Of a DNA stretch of 64,000 nucleotides, positions 1 to 10,811 are shown one piece after another (positions within the stretch are counted from its first letter, which is position 1; each line of letters opens with the position of its first letter). The stretch spans positions 36,729,733 to 36,793,732 of the forward strand of contig JARWIR010000002.1 of the NCBI GenBank assembly GCA_029959085.1, in the 5' to 3' direction. Source of the DNA: Nemophila menziesii. Taxonomy: Eukaryota > Streptophyta > Magnoliopsida > Boraginales > Hydrophyllaceae. Made by a program: the position numbers and the translations under genes. The notes below the pieces were generated by a model that was not told the DNA's origin, searched no databases, and saw only the letters and a list, made by a program, of their open reading frames with translations.

Positions 1-1432
1 TAATATCTGAATATTCAAACATTGCGATAAGTGCTTGTAGTGTTGCAATATGATTACATAACCCAAATAATTAGTTGATAAAGCAGAGGTTGATATTTAT
101 CTTGTTAAATCACGGGTATATTTATCTATTTTACTCAAAATAGAGGGATTTGGTTTGATACATGCAATACATAAAAGACATGACAAGAGAGACAGGACAT
201 ATGGATGTCATAAAAAAGGTCTTTCTTTTTGCCCGAAGCAATAATAAAATATCACGATTTGAGTAATTATTTTAAGCTATATTCAAATTATTTGAAGTGT
301 TTCTAACTCATTACATCTTAAACAAGATACATATAATATATAATCGTTTTTAGAACTTAGCACAACGTTTTAGAGATTAAGATGTGGAAAAGTCTATGCT
401 ATAGATGGAATACCCGATCATTAAATTTAGTAACCAGAATAGTGAATAGGAGCAGAAAATTAATTAAATGTAATTTTTTTCTTAAATAGTCGATCAAGTT
501 CATCCTCATTGCTATCTAAAGATTCTTGACCATTTCCATACCTACTTATCAAAATTATTTGCCGCAGGAAACAAATGATATGATATTCAATTGTAATTGT
601 AGTTGCAGGTCTATACCTGAATTGTTCAATTCTGGAAATGATTTATTAATTTAATATATCTAATTATATGGTTATGGTTTTTTTAATCATAAGGGTAATT
701 GTTCTATATTTTGATAATTTGTGTTGTATAAAAAATTTAAGAGTTATATGTGTATGACATAAAGAACTTGATCGTGGTGTCCCTACTTATTTTTTTTTGT
801 CAACGTCCCTACTTATCTTCCAATGATCCAAAAGAGTGTTATTTCATGAACAAAGTAAATATTTTATTTTTGTAATAACTATTTTGGTCAAGTTTATACA
901 TTTCTCAAAGGCAATAAAATATACGCATGTTACATTTTATTCAAGAAACAACTTAACATTTTATAACTAAAAGATATGCCAGCCAATTCTATATAGTATA
1001 TACCCATGTGTCTAACTAAAATGTAATCTCATATGTTTTTTCTAAAGGTTGTCATAGTTTTGAGGTTAACCCCATAAACGAAACACCAAAAATATACAAA
1101 AATGATGTTCTTGATATACTCTCGTTAAAAGTGGCGCGTAAAACAAATGTGGGACCCGTATACTTATCATATTATTATATGAGTTACAAAATATCACCTG
1201 AATAGCAAGATAAGCCGCCATACACATACAATTTCAGAGAAAACATAATACACTAAGGTGCCAAGCATCGTGACATGATCTAAAAAAGTGGATATTAATC
1301 ATCCAGTAGGTTCAGGTTGACATTTGGCACTAATTTCACCATTTGTTGTAAAATTTGACTCAACATCTCCAAATACAGGAGACCTACAAAATATAGCATG
1401 ATAATGACACCAGAAACACACACAATTGTACC
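1..1432. other. AT-rich non-coding stretch
   Basis: No reading frame, RNA gene or element end could be recognised on either strand. The sequence is very AT-rich with scattered homopolymers. It may be old intergenic or transposon-derived DNA, but nothing in it allows a family assignment. Confidence 0.4.
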
Positions 1433-1854
1433 TTAAATTTTAGCTTCACCTTCTGTTGTTAACATATTTGATCTTTGTGTATTGCATCTAAGATAGATAT
1501 TATTTATGACATTAAATAAAATATAAGGACTATAATCAAATATATTGTGTAATGATCCATCATTACGGCTAATACGAACATGAATACTGGAATTACAGGT
1601 TGTATAGCTGCAGCACATGCTGGATTTGTGTAGCTCCGATGATGATTTTAAACTTTTACTAAGTAAACACTAAAGAATTGAAGAAGTACAAACTTACCAT
1701 GTTAATCCATGGAAGAAGAAAGATAATAAGAAGCGTTTATTTATTGAATTTTGTCCAAATAACCTGAAACAGACATTCTCTTTTAGTACAATTTATAATT
1801 TTATGTCTAAGTAAGAAATATGACCATCAATTCATTTTAGTCTTACTGACGGGT

Positions 1855-2240
1855 ACCTATCTTACGCAAGAATTGCATGATAAATTCCTATTTTAGGCAA
1901 ATAATGTACTATATGTCTCTACATTACGCAAAGACTGTACCAGGTACCTATACTACGCTAAAATTGCATGATAAGTCCCTATGTTATGCAAAAACAACAC
2001 CAGATCTTTATACTATGCAAAAAAATGCATCTTCTGCATAGTTTAGGGAACTATTTTGAAACTATTGCATAATATAGGGACGCATATTGTAGATTTTTCA
2101 TAGATACTATGGGGACCTGCATTGCAATTTTTACATAATATAAGGTCACATAACATAGTTTAGGTGATCTATAGTGTGATTTTCACATAATATAGAGCAT
2201 ACAGTGCAATTTCTGCATATTATAGGAACATGTAGAGCAA
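1855..2240. repeat. Degenerate tandem repeat built on TATAGGGACC
   Basis: About ten loose copies of a 35-45 bp unit alternate a 'tatagggacct' type core with a 'gcaattttgcata' type spacer. Copies have drifted strongly and lengths vary. The same core recurs inside both copies of the duplicated block (about 7,760-7,950 and 12,690-12,880), so it is a dispersed minisatellite-like family and not a unique sequence. Function unknown. Confidence 0.5.
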
Positions 2241-2584
2241 ATATCTAAAAATTTGGTAGTACAAACCCGTTTTACTTTAGCTTCACCATTAGAACCAGCT
2301 GTTTTCTGAAACACAATTTCATGATATTTTCTCATAGATTCCATTTCCAAATCACAGTAATTAGCTTCCATTTCATCCAATAATTTCTTGTCTAAATATA
2401 AACCCAATTGATGCATGATAGCTTTCTCAAACCTTGTTCCAAACCTTCTCTGTTTCATTTTGAGATTAACTAACAAAGCAGTTCGTGTATAACAGCCACT
2501 GTCCACCCGTGAGTATATCTTCATAAGGTGAAATGTAAGGCAAATTCGGCAAATTCTGACATTCTTCAGCCCAAATTGGTCCAT
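2183..2584 (-). pseudogene. Unrecognised minus-strand reading frame, possible gene fragment
   Basis: A 133-codon minus-strand frame opens with MDQFGLKN and has a charged, coding-like middle (for example KKLLDEMEANYCDLEMES). Its tail runs through the TATAGGGACC repeat and is probably not coding. Another frame of the same DNA is also open upstream and looks protein-like (contains LPNLPYISPYEDILTGG), so a frameshift or an intron may separate two pieces of one gene. A short frame at 1433-1618 ends in a similar GEAK motif. I recognise no family and see no signal peptide or membrane segment. It may be a gene relic or chance. Confidence 0.22.
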
Positions 2585-4630
2585 AAATTATCTCTTCTTT
2601 ACTGATTTACTCCTCAAACGTCTTTGCCATATGACGCTTAACGTTAAAAATCTGACATAACAGGGACTAATGAGGGGGACAAAAATGTAGGTCGAGGACC
2701 ATTTGCTAGTAAATATATTTCGAGAACCAATTGAGTTTTTTTACCTGGATTGCACCTAAAAATCCTCAAGAATCTTCACAGCTAAATTTACCTGAGAAGA
2801 TGAAATTATTTCAATATAGGGACCAAATAGCAATTTAAAAAAATATTAAAAGCATGTGAGATTTTCTAGTCAGGTATTATATATTACCTTTGCAATTTCT
2901 TGAGGTATCCATGGTGCTAAAACACCCGACCAAATATCAATGAGCACACATGATGATTTAGCATATAAACAGAAATATTAACTTGAAATGTTCGTGAGAA
3001 TGAAAACAATTACCCGTGGCTTAATTCTCAATTCATATCACACAAAATGATAGAACGAAATAAAAATGCTCACCTTAATCTAAATATGTTGTAAATATAT
3101 CTCCAATCACATATTAATCTCCATTCTTACAAAAATAAGCGAATAAACCAATACTTCAAACATTAATATGACCTTCAAACATTAATCTAAACTAAATTTT
3201 TAGTATCTGAAAAAGCATGTCGTACAAACCGTTCCAGAATTTACTACAATCTTGTTGTAATTTTTCTACTCTTTATACCATAGAATGTAGGAGAAGTGCA
3301 CCTTGGTGTCTACTCAGCTTTGCCTTTCCAAAATTGTTAACTGGAATAAACATTATCCAAGATTAGAACAAACTAAAAAGAATGTTATGGGTTGTAAACA
3401 AAAAATAAATTTAAATATTTGATAATTGTAGAAATTTTCTTTTAAAATTAACTTTTTCTGAAACAATTGAATAAATCTGGACCTCGAACCCAATTCAAAA
3501 TATTGAGAATTTTGATTCACTTCATTGAAAATGTAAACGGTCTTGGGTGAGCTAATTTGCATAGAGTTTCCTTCAAAAAATGTAAATGGTGGATGTGAGA
3601 ATAACGTCAATTGCATAGTTTGTATACAAATATCATAATTATACCTGAATTTTGATTCTTCGATTGTGTTGATGGTGTAGCCAAGCTCGGTTGATTATGG
3701 TGTAGTGTAAGACCAAACTGCTCTCTCAATTAGTTGAGCCATATGGATATTTACTGCAAAATAATTAAAAAAATGCAGTGTATGACCAAATTTCTTACTC
3801 CATGGTCATAATAAATTTACAAAAAAATTGCTCACTCCATCTGTAAAAAATAATTATAAAATACAGTATAACACCAAATTACTCACTCTAGCAGTAAAAA
3901 ACTATTCTCAGCGTATCACTTCAAAGGTAAAAGGCTTCCATATCACTTCTCCCCTGAAAAATTGTAGAAGTGATGAGATTAGGTTAAATTAAATTAGAGT
4001 TTCAATTGTAAAAATTAATTTTTTACCTTTTCTGGATTCTTCCATTGTTGATAACGTAGTACCCCGAATAACAGTGGTTTTCTTGAGAGCAGTTTGGTGA
4101 GAAGGTGACTGTTGATATGTTTGTGGAACTAAAATGGCGCTTTGATCCCACTATTTCATCTCCCTTTAATTAATTTTTCACCTCTTGATTTAGTTTTTTT
4201 TATTGTTGATGGCGTAGCCAAGCCAGGTTGATGATAATGGAAAATGATCCTGAGTAGTAGCGGTTTTCTTTTGTAGGAGAGAGAAGCTTGGTGGACGAGT
4301 TTCAAGAGTTGTACAATCCTAGCCAAGCCGTGTTGATGAAGGTGAAGAATGGTCCCCTATTAGGGGGCGATGATAATGGTGGTGGTGAATGTTTCTCCAG
4401 CGGCAACGGTTGTGAATATAGTAGAGAATGATGGGGAATGGTTCTTCGATTGGTGATGGGGCGGCAGTTTTATGTTGTAAGAGAGCTAGTGGTGGAAACG
4501 AGCGTGAGTGAATGTGATGAAAAATCTGATCTGCTAGTGAAAGTTAGATCTACAACGATGTGGAACCCTTTTTTGATGTTGTAAGGCTGAGAACTCCGAT
4601 TTCCATGGCTGGATCCTTATTACACAATCA
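2585..4630. other. Non-coding stretch with a short repeated motif
   Basis: No credible gene was seen. A motif of about 19 bp close to GTAGCCAAGCTCGGTTGAT occurs three times in the same orientation (3677-3695, 4214-4232, about 4319-4337), each followed by a purine- and T-rich stretch. This suggests a small, decayed local duplication. Short frames here have no protein-like features. Confidence 0.4.
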
Positions 4631-5292
4631 CAACTCCATTAGATCCATGACAAGAATAAACATAGTCGTTAGAGGGTATGACTTATATTTTAGCCACCAT
4701 GAAACACCATTTTCGATGGCTGGGGTGGATTGGAGAGAGGGGAGAGTATAAAGAGTGATTTAAGATATGTAGGTGAGAAATATGATATATGTGTATTTAT
4801 TGTGTGATTTAGTATGTATAGTGAGTAAAAAACATTAGCACTTAAAACGTGTAGTGTGGGAAATAATGTTATGGATGAGGGTGCTTCGGTCTTGAAGGGA
4901 TAGGTTTCAAGGCCCGTACCCCTATGCCCCCATACTTTTTCTTAATCGTTAGCTTACCCCTTATTTTTTATAAAGTGTAAATTTACCCCTTATTGTTTCA
5001 AAATGTGTTTGTCTACCCCCTATGGACGGATTCCAGCCATTATCTCTATTAAGTTAGGGCGCGACGCATGTGCAATTACTTAATTATTTTTTATTATTAT
5101 AAACATTTTAAATCATTTAAAAATTAAACTTTTATTTTATTTATAAAAACAAAAAGAAATCGTGTTCTTCACACTCATATTAGGAAAAAGCTAAAAAGAA
5201 ATCTCTTCAACTGCTGCATCCACCTGAAAGCCAAGCTCGTCCCAGAAGTAAACTGGTGGCCACCCAAAAAAAAATCTCACTGAAGTTGATCA

Positions 5293-5333
5293 TTGACTAC
5301 CGAAATTGACCAACATTGACCGTTGGAGTTGAC
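5293..5333 (+). promoter_or_regulatory. Cluster of four TTGAC (W-box core) motifs
   Basis: Four TTGAC cores start at 5293, 5306, 5316 and 5329, so spacing is 13, 10 and 13 bp. The second duplicated block keeps four TTGAC cores at 11778, 11798, 11808 and 11825 although the sequence between them has changed. TTGAC is the core bound by plant WRKY factors. Any regulatory role here is inference. Confidence 0.35.
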
Positions 5334-5721
5334 TGACAAGCAACCGTGGTGGTGATAAAATACATACTCCCCCGTCCCAAATACAATGTCCACTTAGCTT
5401 TTCAAACAGATTAAGAAAAGTAATAATTACATACACCATTACAAAATAACTCCTCATAAAATGTCTTAATATTTTAAATATGTATTTGAAGTATAAATTT
5501 TAATTTTTTAATAAGAGTAATAACGAAAATAGTTGGAAAAAAGTGTCTTGATATTCTAAATGGACAATATTTTTAGGACACCATATTTAGTAAGTGAACA
5601 TTATTTTTAGGACGGATAGAATAATTGTTTTGTATTATTATTTTTCATATAAAGACATTTTGATTAAAAAAAATTAATATAAAAAAAATTATTTGCTTAG
5701 CCTAATTTTCGAATACATTGT

Positions 5722-6006
5722 ATGGAAGGAGATGCACAAGTATTAGATAGGAAGAGACAAGAACCACAAGAGGAGATAACCATCTTCTCTGACAACCTTG
5801 AAATAATTCATGGTATCAAGCAGGTGTCGGCAGTCAGATGGAGGCTCGGAGCATGGATCAAGCAGATCAAGAAGGTGGCAACAATAGTTTGTCTGGTTTG
5901 TCAGCAATGGTTTAATGGTCAAGCAGACATTCTAGCAAAAGAATCCAGATACAGGGCATCGAGGGAACAAGATTCATTGACAAATGTGGTTTGTCAATTT
6001 TCCTAA
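5722..6006 (+). pseudogene. LINE RNase H domain fragment
   Basis: The translated piece carries IFSDNLEIIHGIKQVS followed by QADILAKESR. These match the order of the RNase H C-terminal segment of plant L1 LINEs; the LINE at 23,770-29,361 has IYSDNLEVIQGTKKVS and SKADKLAREAR. RNase H removes RNA from RNA:DNA hybrids during element copying. Only about 90 residues remain, with no RT or endonuclease upstream, so this is the broken 3' end of an element. The matching end in the second block at about 12,085-12,180 is even shorter. Confidence 0.6.
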
Positions 6007-6094
6007 CTAGAAATATGTTAATTTTCGATGTAGTTATCTAAAATTTCTTAGGCGTAGAAAAAATACGTTGGGTCTAAAATTATCCCAATAAAAA

Positions 6095-7379
6095 GAGAAA
6101 ATTACTTTTAGAAGCACAAAAAACCAAAAATTTCTTTAGAAAATCCTAACTAAAAAATCATTCTAATAAAGTCCTTAGTTTGATTTTTTAGTTAGATTTT
6201 TTACCTTTATACCCCTACTCAGTTTTTTATCGGTACATACCAACATTTTTAATTTTGGTATAGACCAATATTTAATTTTTTGGACCGTACCAATTTCCTG
6301 GTTTTGGTATGTACCAAATGCTATATATGTTTGTTTTTACGTTTCAGGGTCCTTAATAGTATTTTTCTAAACTTATGGAGGGCTTTTTGTCATGCCCAAA
6401 GTTAATGTCCGGATTTATTTAGAAAACCGATCGAAGATCTTGTCGAGATTCACCCATTTGTATGCGCCAAACAAAGTTTTTCCCGCAAAAAAAAACAGAA
6501 ACCAAAATAAAAAAATTAAAGCACACTCTTCGCACGTGCTTGGACTATTAAAATCGGAAGGGGTGGAGACGGGATCTAATAAAACCTGATGGGTGGAGAT
6601 GGTATCTATTAAAATCGGTATCGGGTGTGGAACCCGTGTTTGGAATGTGTTGTCCTTTTTTGTTGTTGAAGAATGAATCCATCATATTTGAAAGTCATGA
6701 AGTAAAATTGGCTTTGTGGAGAAATGAATCCATCATATTGACAAGTCACTAAGGGAAATTGGTCTCGTGTAACCTTTATAGCCATGAAATAAATGATTTG
6801 GAAATTTGCGAATTTAGTAATACGTTGAGAGCCATGGTGTACAAGGAGAGTTTACTTTCTCGTACTTGGCTTCACCTCAAAGATCCAGTGTGACGCCGGC
6901 GAACATCGTGGTTTCGTCAGTTTTGGTGATTGGTGCGGTTCCGGCGAGAGACTAGGCCAATAACGGTTGAGGAGTACCTGAACTTGTGCATGGTGAGAGA
7001 TGGATGCGGGGTTCTGCTGGTGGAGACAGGCGAAGCACCAAATCAGAGAAGGAGTACAACATTGGGTGAGTGAGGGAAGACTGCTTTCCAGACGCCGACG
7101 GTGTTAAGAGCAGTGCGTTGGAAATGGTTTGGGGGCGGGTTTGTCATGCTTGCGTCGCGTTGGAGATAGATTGTGAGAAAGGGCTTTGGAGAGGTCTGAT
7201 AAAAAACAAATCCTAATAGGTTTTTTTTTTAGCTTTTTCTTTTTACTAGTAGTAGCAATAGTATTGGTATTGGGGAACTTTTTGGGATTTTTTATTGTTT
7301 CTTGTTGGGATTTAATGGATTAATTAAGTGAGAATTTTGTGAGTATTGTAAATATTATATGGGCCTTTATAAATAATTG
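6095..7379. mobile_element. Unclassified 1.29-kb insertion with 13-bp target-site duplication
   Basis: The sequence ATCCCAATAAAAA occurs at 6082-6094 and again at 7380-7392. The paralogous block has one version of this site (near 12,250) and lacks everything between. This marks 6095-7379 as an insertion after the block duplicated. The interior has three 'tttggtatgtaccaa'-like motifs (6,220-6,330) and a more GC-rich part (about 6,830-7,200) with no long reading frame. No terminal inverted repeats, LTRs or poly-A end were seen. A 13-bp duplication fits a non-LTR retrotransposition product better than most DNA transposons. Confidence 0.55.
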
Positions 7380-7443
7380 ATCCCAATAAAAAATAAGATT
7401 ATTGTTTGATGGATGGAGGAGGCCTTGTCCAAAAAAAATGGTT

Positions 7444-7556
7444 CTCAACAAAAAAGAAAATAGAAAAAAGAAAAAAGAAAATAGGAAAAAGAAAATAGAA
7501 AAAAGATAAAAGAAAAAAGAAAAAAGAAAAAAAAAGAAAAAAAAAGAAAGATAAAT
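7444..7556 (+). repeat. Purine-only low-complexity tract
   Basis: Over about 110 bp the plus strand is almost entirely A and G, as variants of 'gaaaaaagaaaatag'. It is expanded compared with the second block, where only a short 'caaaaaataaagc' stretch lies at the same point. It looks like simple-repeat growth. Confidence 0.6.
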
Positions 7557-8520
7557 ATTTTTTAATATATAAAATGCTTAGTCTCCGCCGTCAAATACTC
7601 CACATCTCAGGTTGGAAGTTGGATACTCCACGTCTCAAGTTGGGATTAGCGCTGTCGTCTTTTTTAGATAACCACCTCGTTCATTATATGCACTCTTCCG
7701 TGGCACATCTTCTCCGTTCCTCCTTATAGGTAATTCTAATTAATAAATCAATACTTTTTCAAAATATTGATTATTTTGCCTAATATAGGGACCTATATTG
7801 CAATTAGTTCAAATTTTTTTGTTATTTTGAATATTATAGGGACTTATTATATAATTAGTTCAAAATATAGGCTATTTTGCATTTATAGGGACCTATAAAT
7901 CCCGAAATATAGGAACCTATGATGAAATTTTGTAAAATATAGGGATTTTTATGGTAATAAACTTACACGGCCACTGAACCCCTGGTCTCCCAACAAAAAC
8001 TCCCTACTCAGCCTATGTAAGTTACTAATAGTTCTTTTTATTAACTTAAGTTAAGAATAACTATCGTCTTCTATTATCTTTCACCAACTCAGTGAAGAAG
8101 GTGAGGTTTCTCAGCACACTAAGGGCATTTTCTATGTTATACTATTGTGTATATATATATGCATAACTGTATACTGGTTATAAGCCAATTAAATAGAAAC
8201 ATATTAAATATAAACATAAACTTATATAAGTATAAAATCTAGATTAAATCTAATTGATCATTAGTTTTACGTATTTACTAAATTAGAAAAAAAATGTTAA
8301 CATAGATTTGATACTTTTAAAATTTTATATTCTGCCTAGGTCCATCTACACCGGTAAAGAATAAGGTCAATGGCCATGTCATTTCAATTTTCCATCAACA
8401 ATACTAATGGTAAGATTTAGTAATTGATCTTGTTGTACAATACATGATTTTGCTATATATACTTATTATGTAATACATGAAAGAAAGTTTGATGTAAATT
8501 ATTCTTGGTTTTTTTAATAG

Positions 8521-8901
8521 GTCACTATTCCTGATTCTACTCGGAGCAAATCTCCTGCTCCGATCTCGCGAACCCAAGATGGGAATCAGCACGTGCTGTG
8601 ATATACAAAGACAGATGATGGATGCATGGAGTATCTACCCGGAATTGCTCCTTTTTCAGATGATCCATCCTCTATTGTTTGTGCGGCTTGTGGTTGTCAC
8701 CGTAACTTCCACCGTAAGGAAGAGATGCTCATTCCTCCACCGGCTCTTGTCGAAATTATAAGTCCACCAGTTGATGGTGAGCTATTATTAATTAATGAAG
8801 ATATTGTAATCTTCACTGAAAGGAATGACCAAATTCTTACTTGTAAAAGAGAGAAAATGAGAAACGTGAAACCAAAAAGTCAAAAGAAGAACAAGAATTG
8901 A
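8521..8901 (+). pseudogene. ZF-HD / mini zinc finger gene fragment
   Basis: The frame [13 protein letters not shown] then [17 protein letters not shown] is the C-terminal half of the ZF-HD dimerisation zinc finger found in zinc-finger homeodomain and MIF proteins, which are plant nuclear transcription regulators. The usual first half, with the YKECLKNHA-type motif, is missing. Upstream, the same frame reads sensible residues (IPDSTRSKSPAPISRTQ) but meets a TGA just before the finger. A likely splice acceptor (tttttttaatag) ends at 8520. After the finger, about 55 residues of charged sequence run to the stop at 8899-8901, with no homeodomain. This is a truncated, captured or decayed fragment lying right after duplicated block 1. 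Confidence 0.75.
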
Positions 8902-10180
8902 TGTTTAGAATATAGATTGAGTAATTCAAAAAGCAATTTTATGGTGTACTATTATTTTGCAAAGTATTTGTTCTTATCCATTGTCTTTGTTTCTCATGTA
9001 TAGAGCTTTTACACCATTGAGAATCAGTCGCAGTCGCAGCTCCATCAGACATAATAGAATGTATACAACATCTTTTCCAAGTGGAAAAGGGCAAACAAGG
9101 AGGTGTTGGCTATGAAAGTTACACCATGACCTCCACCATTACTCAGCAACTTGTTCATTTATTACGCGATTCTCCTATTAACATCTAATAATTTTTTAAT
9201 CTCCTTACACCTCATGTGAATAATGTAGGAACTTGTATAAAGGCCAACCTTACACAAGTTCCTACATTAGCTATTCATAGATTCCTTTATTAGATTTTCT
9301 TTGATGTATTACTTTATAATAGAGCTTCAAAGGAACCTACCTAAGTTTTGGTCAAGTTTTAAATTATGTAATAGAAAATCTCAAATGATGTATGTCAGAT
9401 TTAGGAAATTATTCTGAATTTAATGTAAGTATATTACTTAAGGCTATTTTTATTCACCATTTTATGATGAGTAATTAATATAGCTGTTCGAGCATACCTG
9501 GTGATAATAAATGAGTAATTCAATATAACATACATATAATTTACAAAAGATACTTGTGCTAAGAATAGAAGCGACCTGGTTTACATAATGCAACAAGAGA
9601 TTATGGTAATCTAGAATAAACATCTTCTTCATTAGTGATGAATCATCCTCTTATTGCTTGTTCAAGTGTCTCTTTAGTAATTGTCAATTCCGGTGGTCCT
9701 ACACTTTCACGATCAAGTTTACTTTTCAATAGCAATTTCATAACCAAACAATTGTATTTTTATTTGCCAGATTATATTGACTTAGATTATATTGACTTAG
9801 AGATGGCTGATGATAAGAATTTCCAAGCATTATACTCTCTCTAGTAGAAACCAAAGCTGATGTCATAGTCATCATAATTAGGATTATGCTAGTAGCTGCT
9901 CCTTCATTCGTTTGAGATATATATTTCGGACCAACGTTTTCTAAAAACTGCAATGGTAAAACCACTTATTTTATATCATACCCATAATAAATGGGTTTGG
10001 ACCTAGGATGGAACAAAGACTTATGGAGGAGTTACAGTAACAATCACCCATAGAGAAAAGAGTGATTGATGTAAGAGGTATTGGAGACTAATTTTATCGT
10101 TAATAGGGAACATGTGGCTGGGGTCTTCTTCAAATAGGTCACAACAAATACTAAAGTATCCTAAACAATTAAAAAATACA
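8902..10180. other. Non-coding stretch
   Basis: No gene was recognised. A 15-bp direct repeat (gattatattgactta) lies near 9,772-9,801, and the rest is AT-rich without long frames of protein-like composition. Plus-strand sequence at 9,000-9,190 reads like a decayed exon, but no family could be named. Confidence 0.35.
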
Positions 10181-10189
10181 TAAAGAAAT

Positions 10190-10530
10190 AAAAATAAGTG
10201 GCAAAAAGCATGGACCACAGAGTGACTAAGTAGCGGGTCGCTAAGTAAAGAATCGCTGAGTAGCGAGTTTCTAAGTAACAAGTCACTAAGCATCAATACT
10301 ATTCATCTCTAGCCAACACACACTACCAACACCGACACCAGTGAGTATTTTCTCATAGATTTTACTAAATATCAGTAATATTCATCTCTGATCACCACCG
10401 ACATCACCACAGAGCATACTTAGTGATTCAATGAGTACGAAAAAGTCACTAAAATTCTTTAAGTATAGTCAGCAATTTACTTAGTATGTGAAGTAAATCA
10501 CTGAGTATGCTTAGTGAATTCTGAAAGTAT
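10190..10530. repeat. Repeat cluster of CACTAAG/ACTGAGTATGCTTAG motifs
   Basis: Short units of the form 'gtcactaagtag' and 'actgagtatgcttag' recur about ten times with irregular spacing and produce a repetitive Leu-Leu-Ser-Asp translation on the minus strand. The exact string 'actgagtatgcttagt' also occurs at about 42,065 in the other repeat cluster, so the two belong to one family, possibly carried by related elements. Confidence 0.45.
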
Positions 10531-10811
10531 TACCTAAAATACGGCATATTAACACAAAAATAATGTAGAAAATTGTACAAATTTTATTTTTATTATATAA
10601 AAGAATATTACATCCCTTAATGAAAAAAATCAAAACTAAATATTACAGAAGTTACATTCCTTAAAAAGATATAAAATTCCAATAATACAAAAAAAACAAT
10701 CTCACCTGCCATGAACAAACACAAAAGTTCGTTGAGCTTAGCTTGGTCCTTCGAAATTCGGCCTCAGATGCCATGGAAGTCGAACAAAAGCTCCGAAAAA
10801 AACTTTGCTAG

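Larger units (their letters stand above)
4632..8424 (+). repeat. Segmental duplication, copy 1
   Basis: This block aligns by eye, in the same order and orientation, with 10,812-13,305. Shared landmarks are a 'ccatgacaagaataaa' start, a 'tttacccctt' region, a TTGAC cluster, an RNase H relic, a 'gaggccttgtcc' motif, the TATAGGGACC repeats, and a leader exon ending at a GTAAGATTT donor (donor at 8410). Copy 1 is longer because it holds about 340 bp more around 5,560-5,900 and a 1.29-kb insertion at 6095-7379. It may be a duplicated gene 5' region or part of a gene-carrying transposon. No clear terminal repeats were found. Confidence 0.75.
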
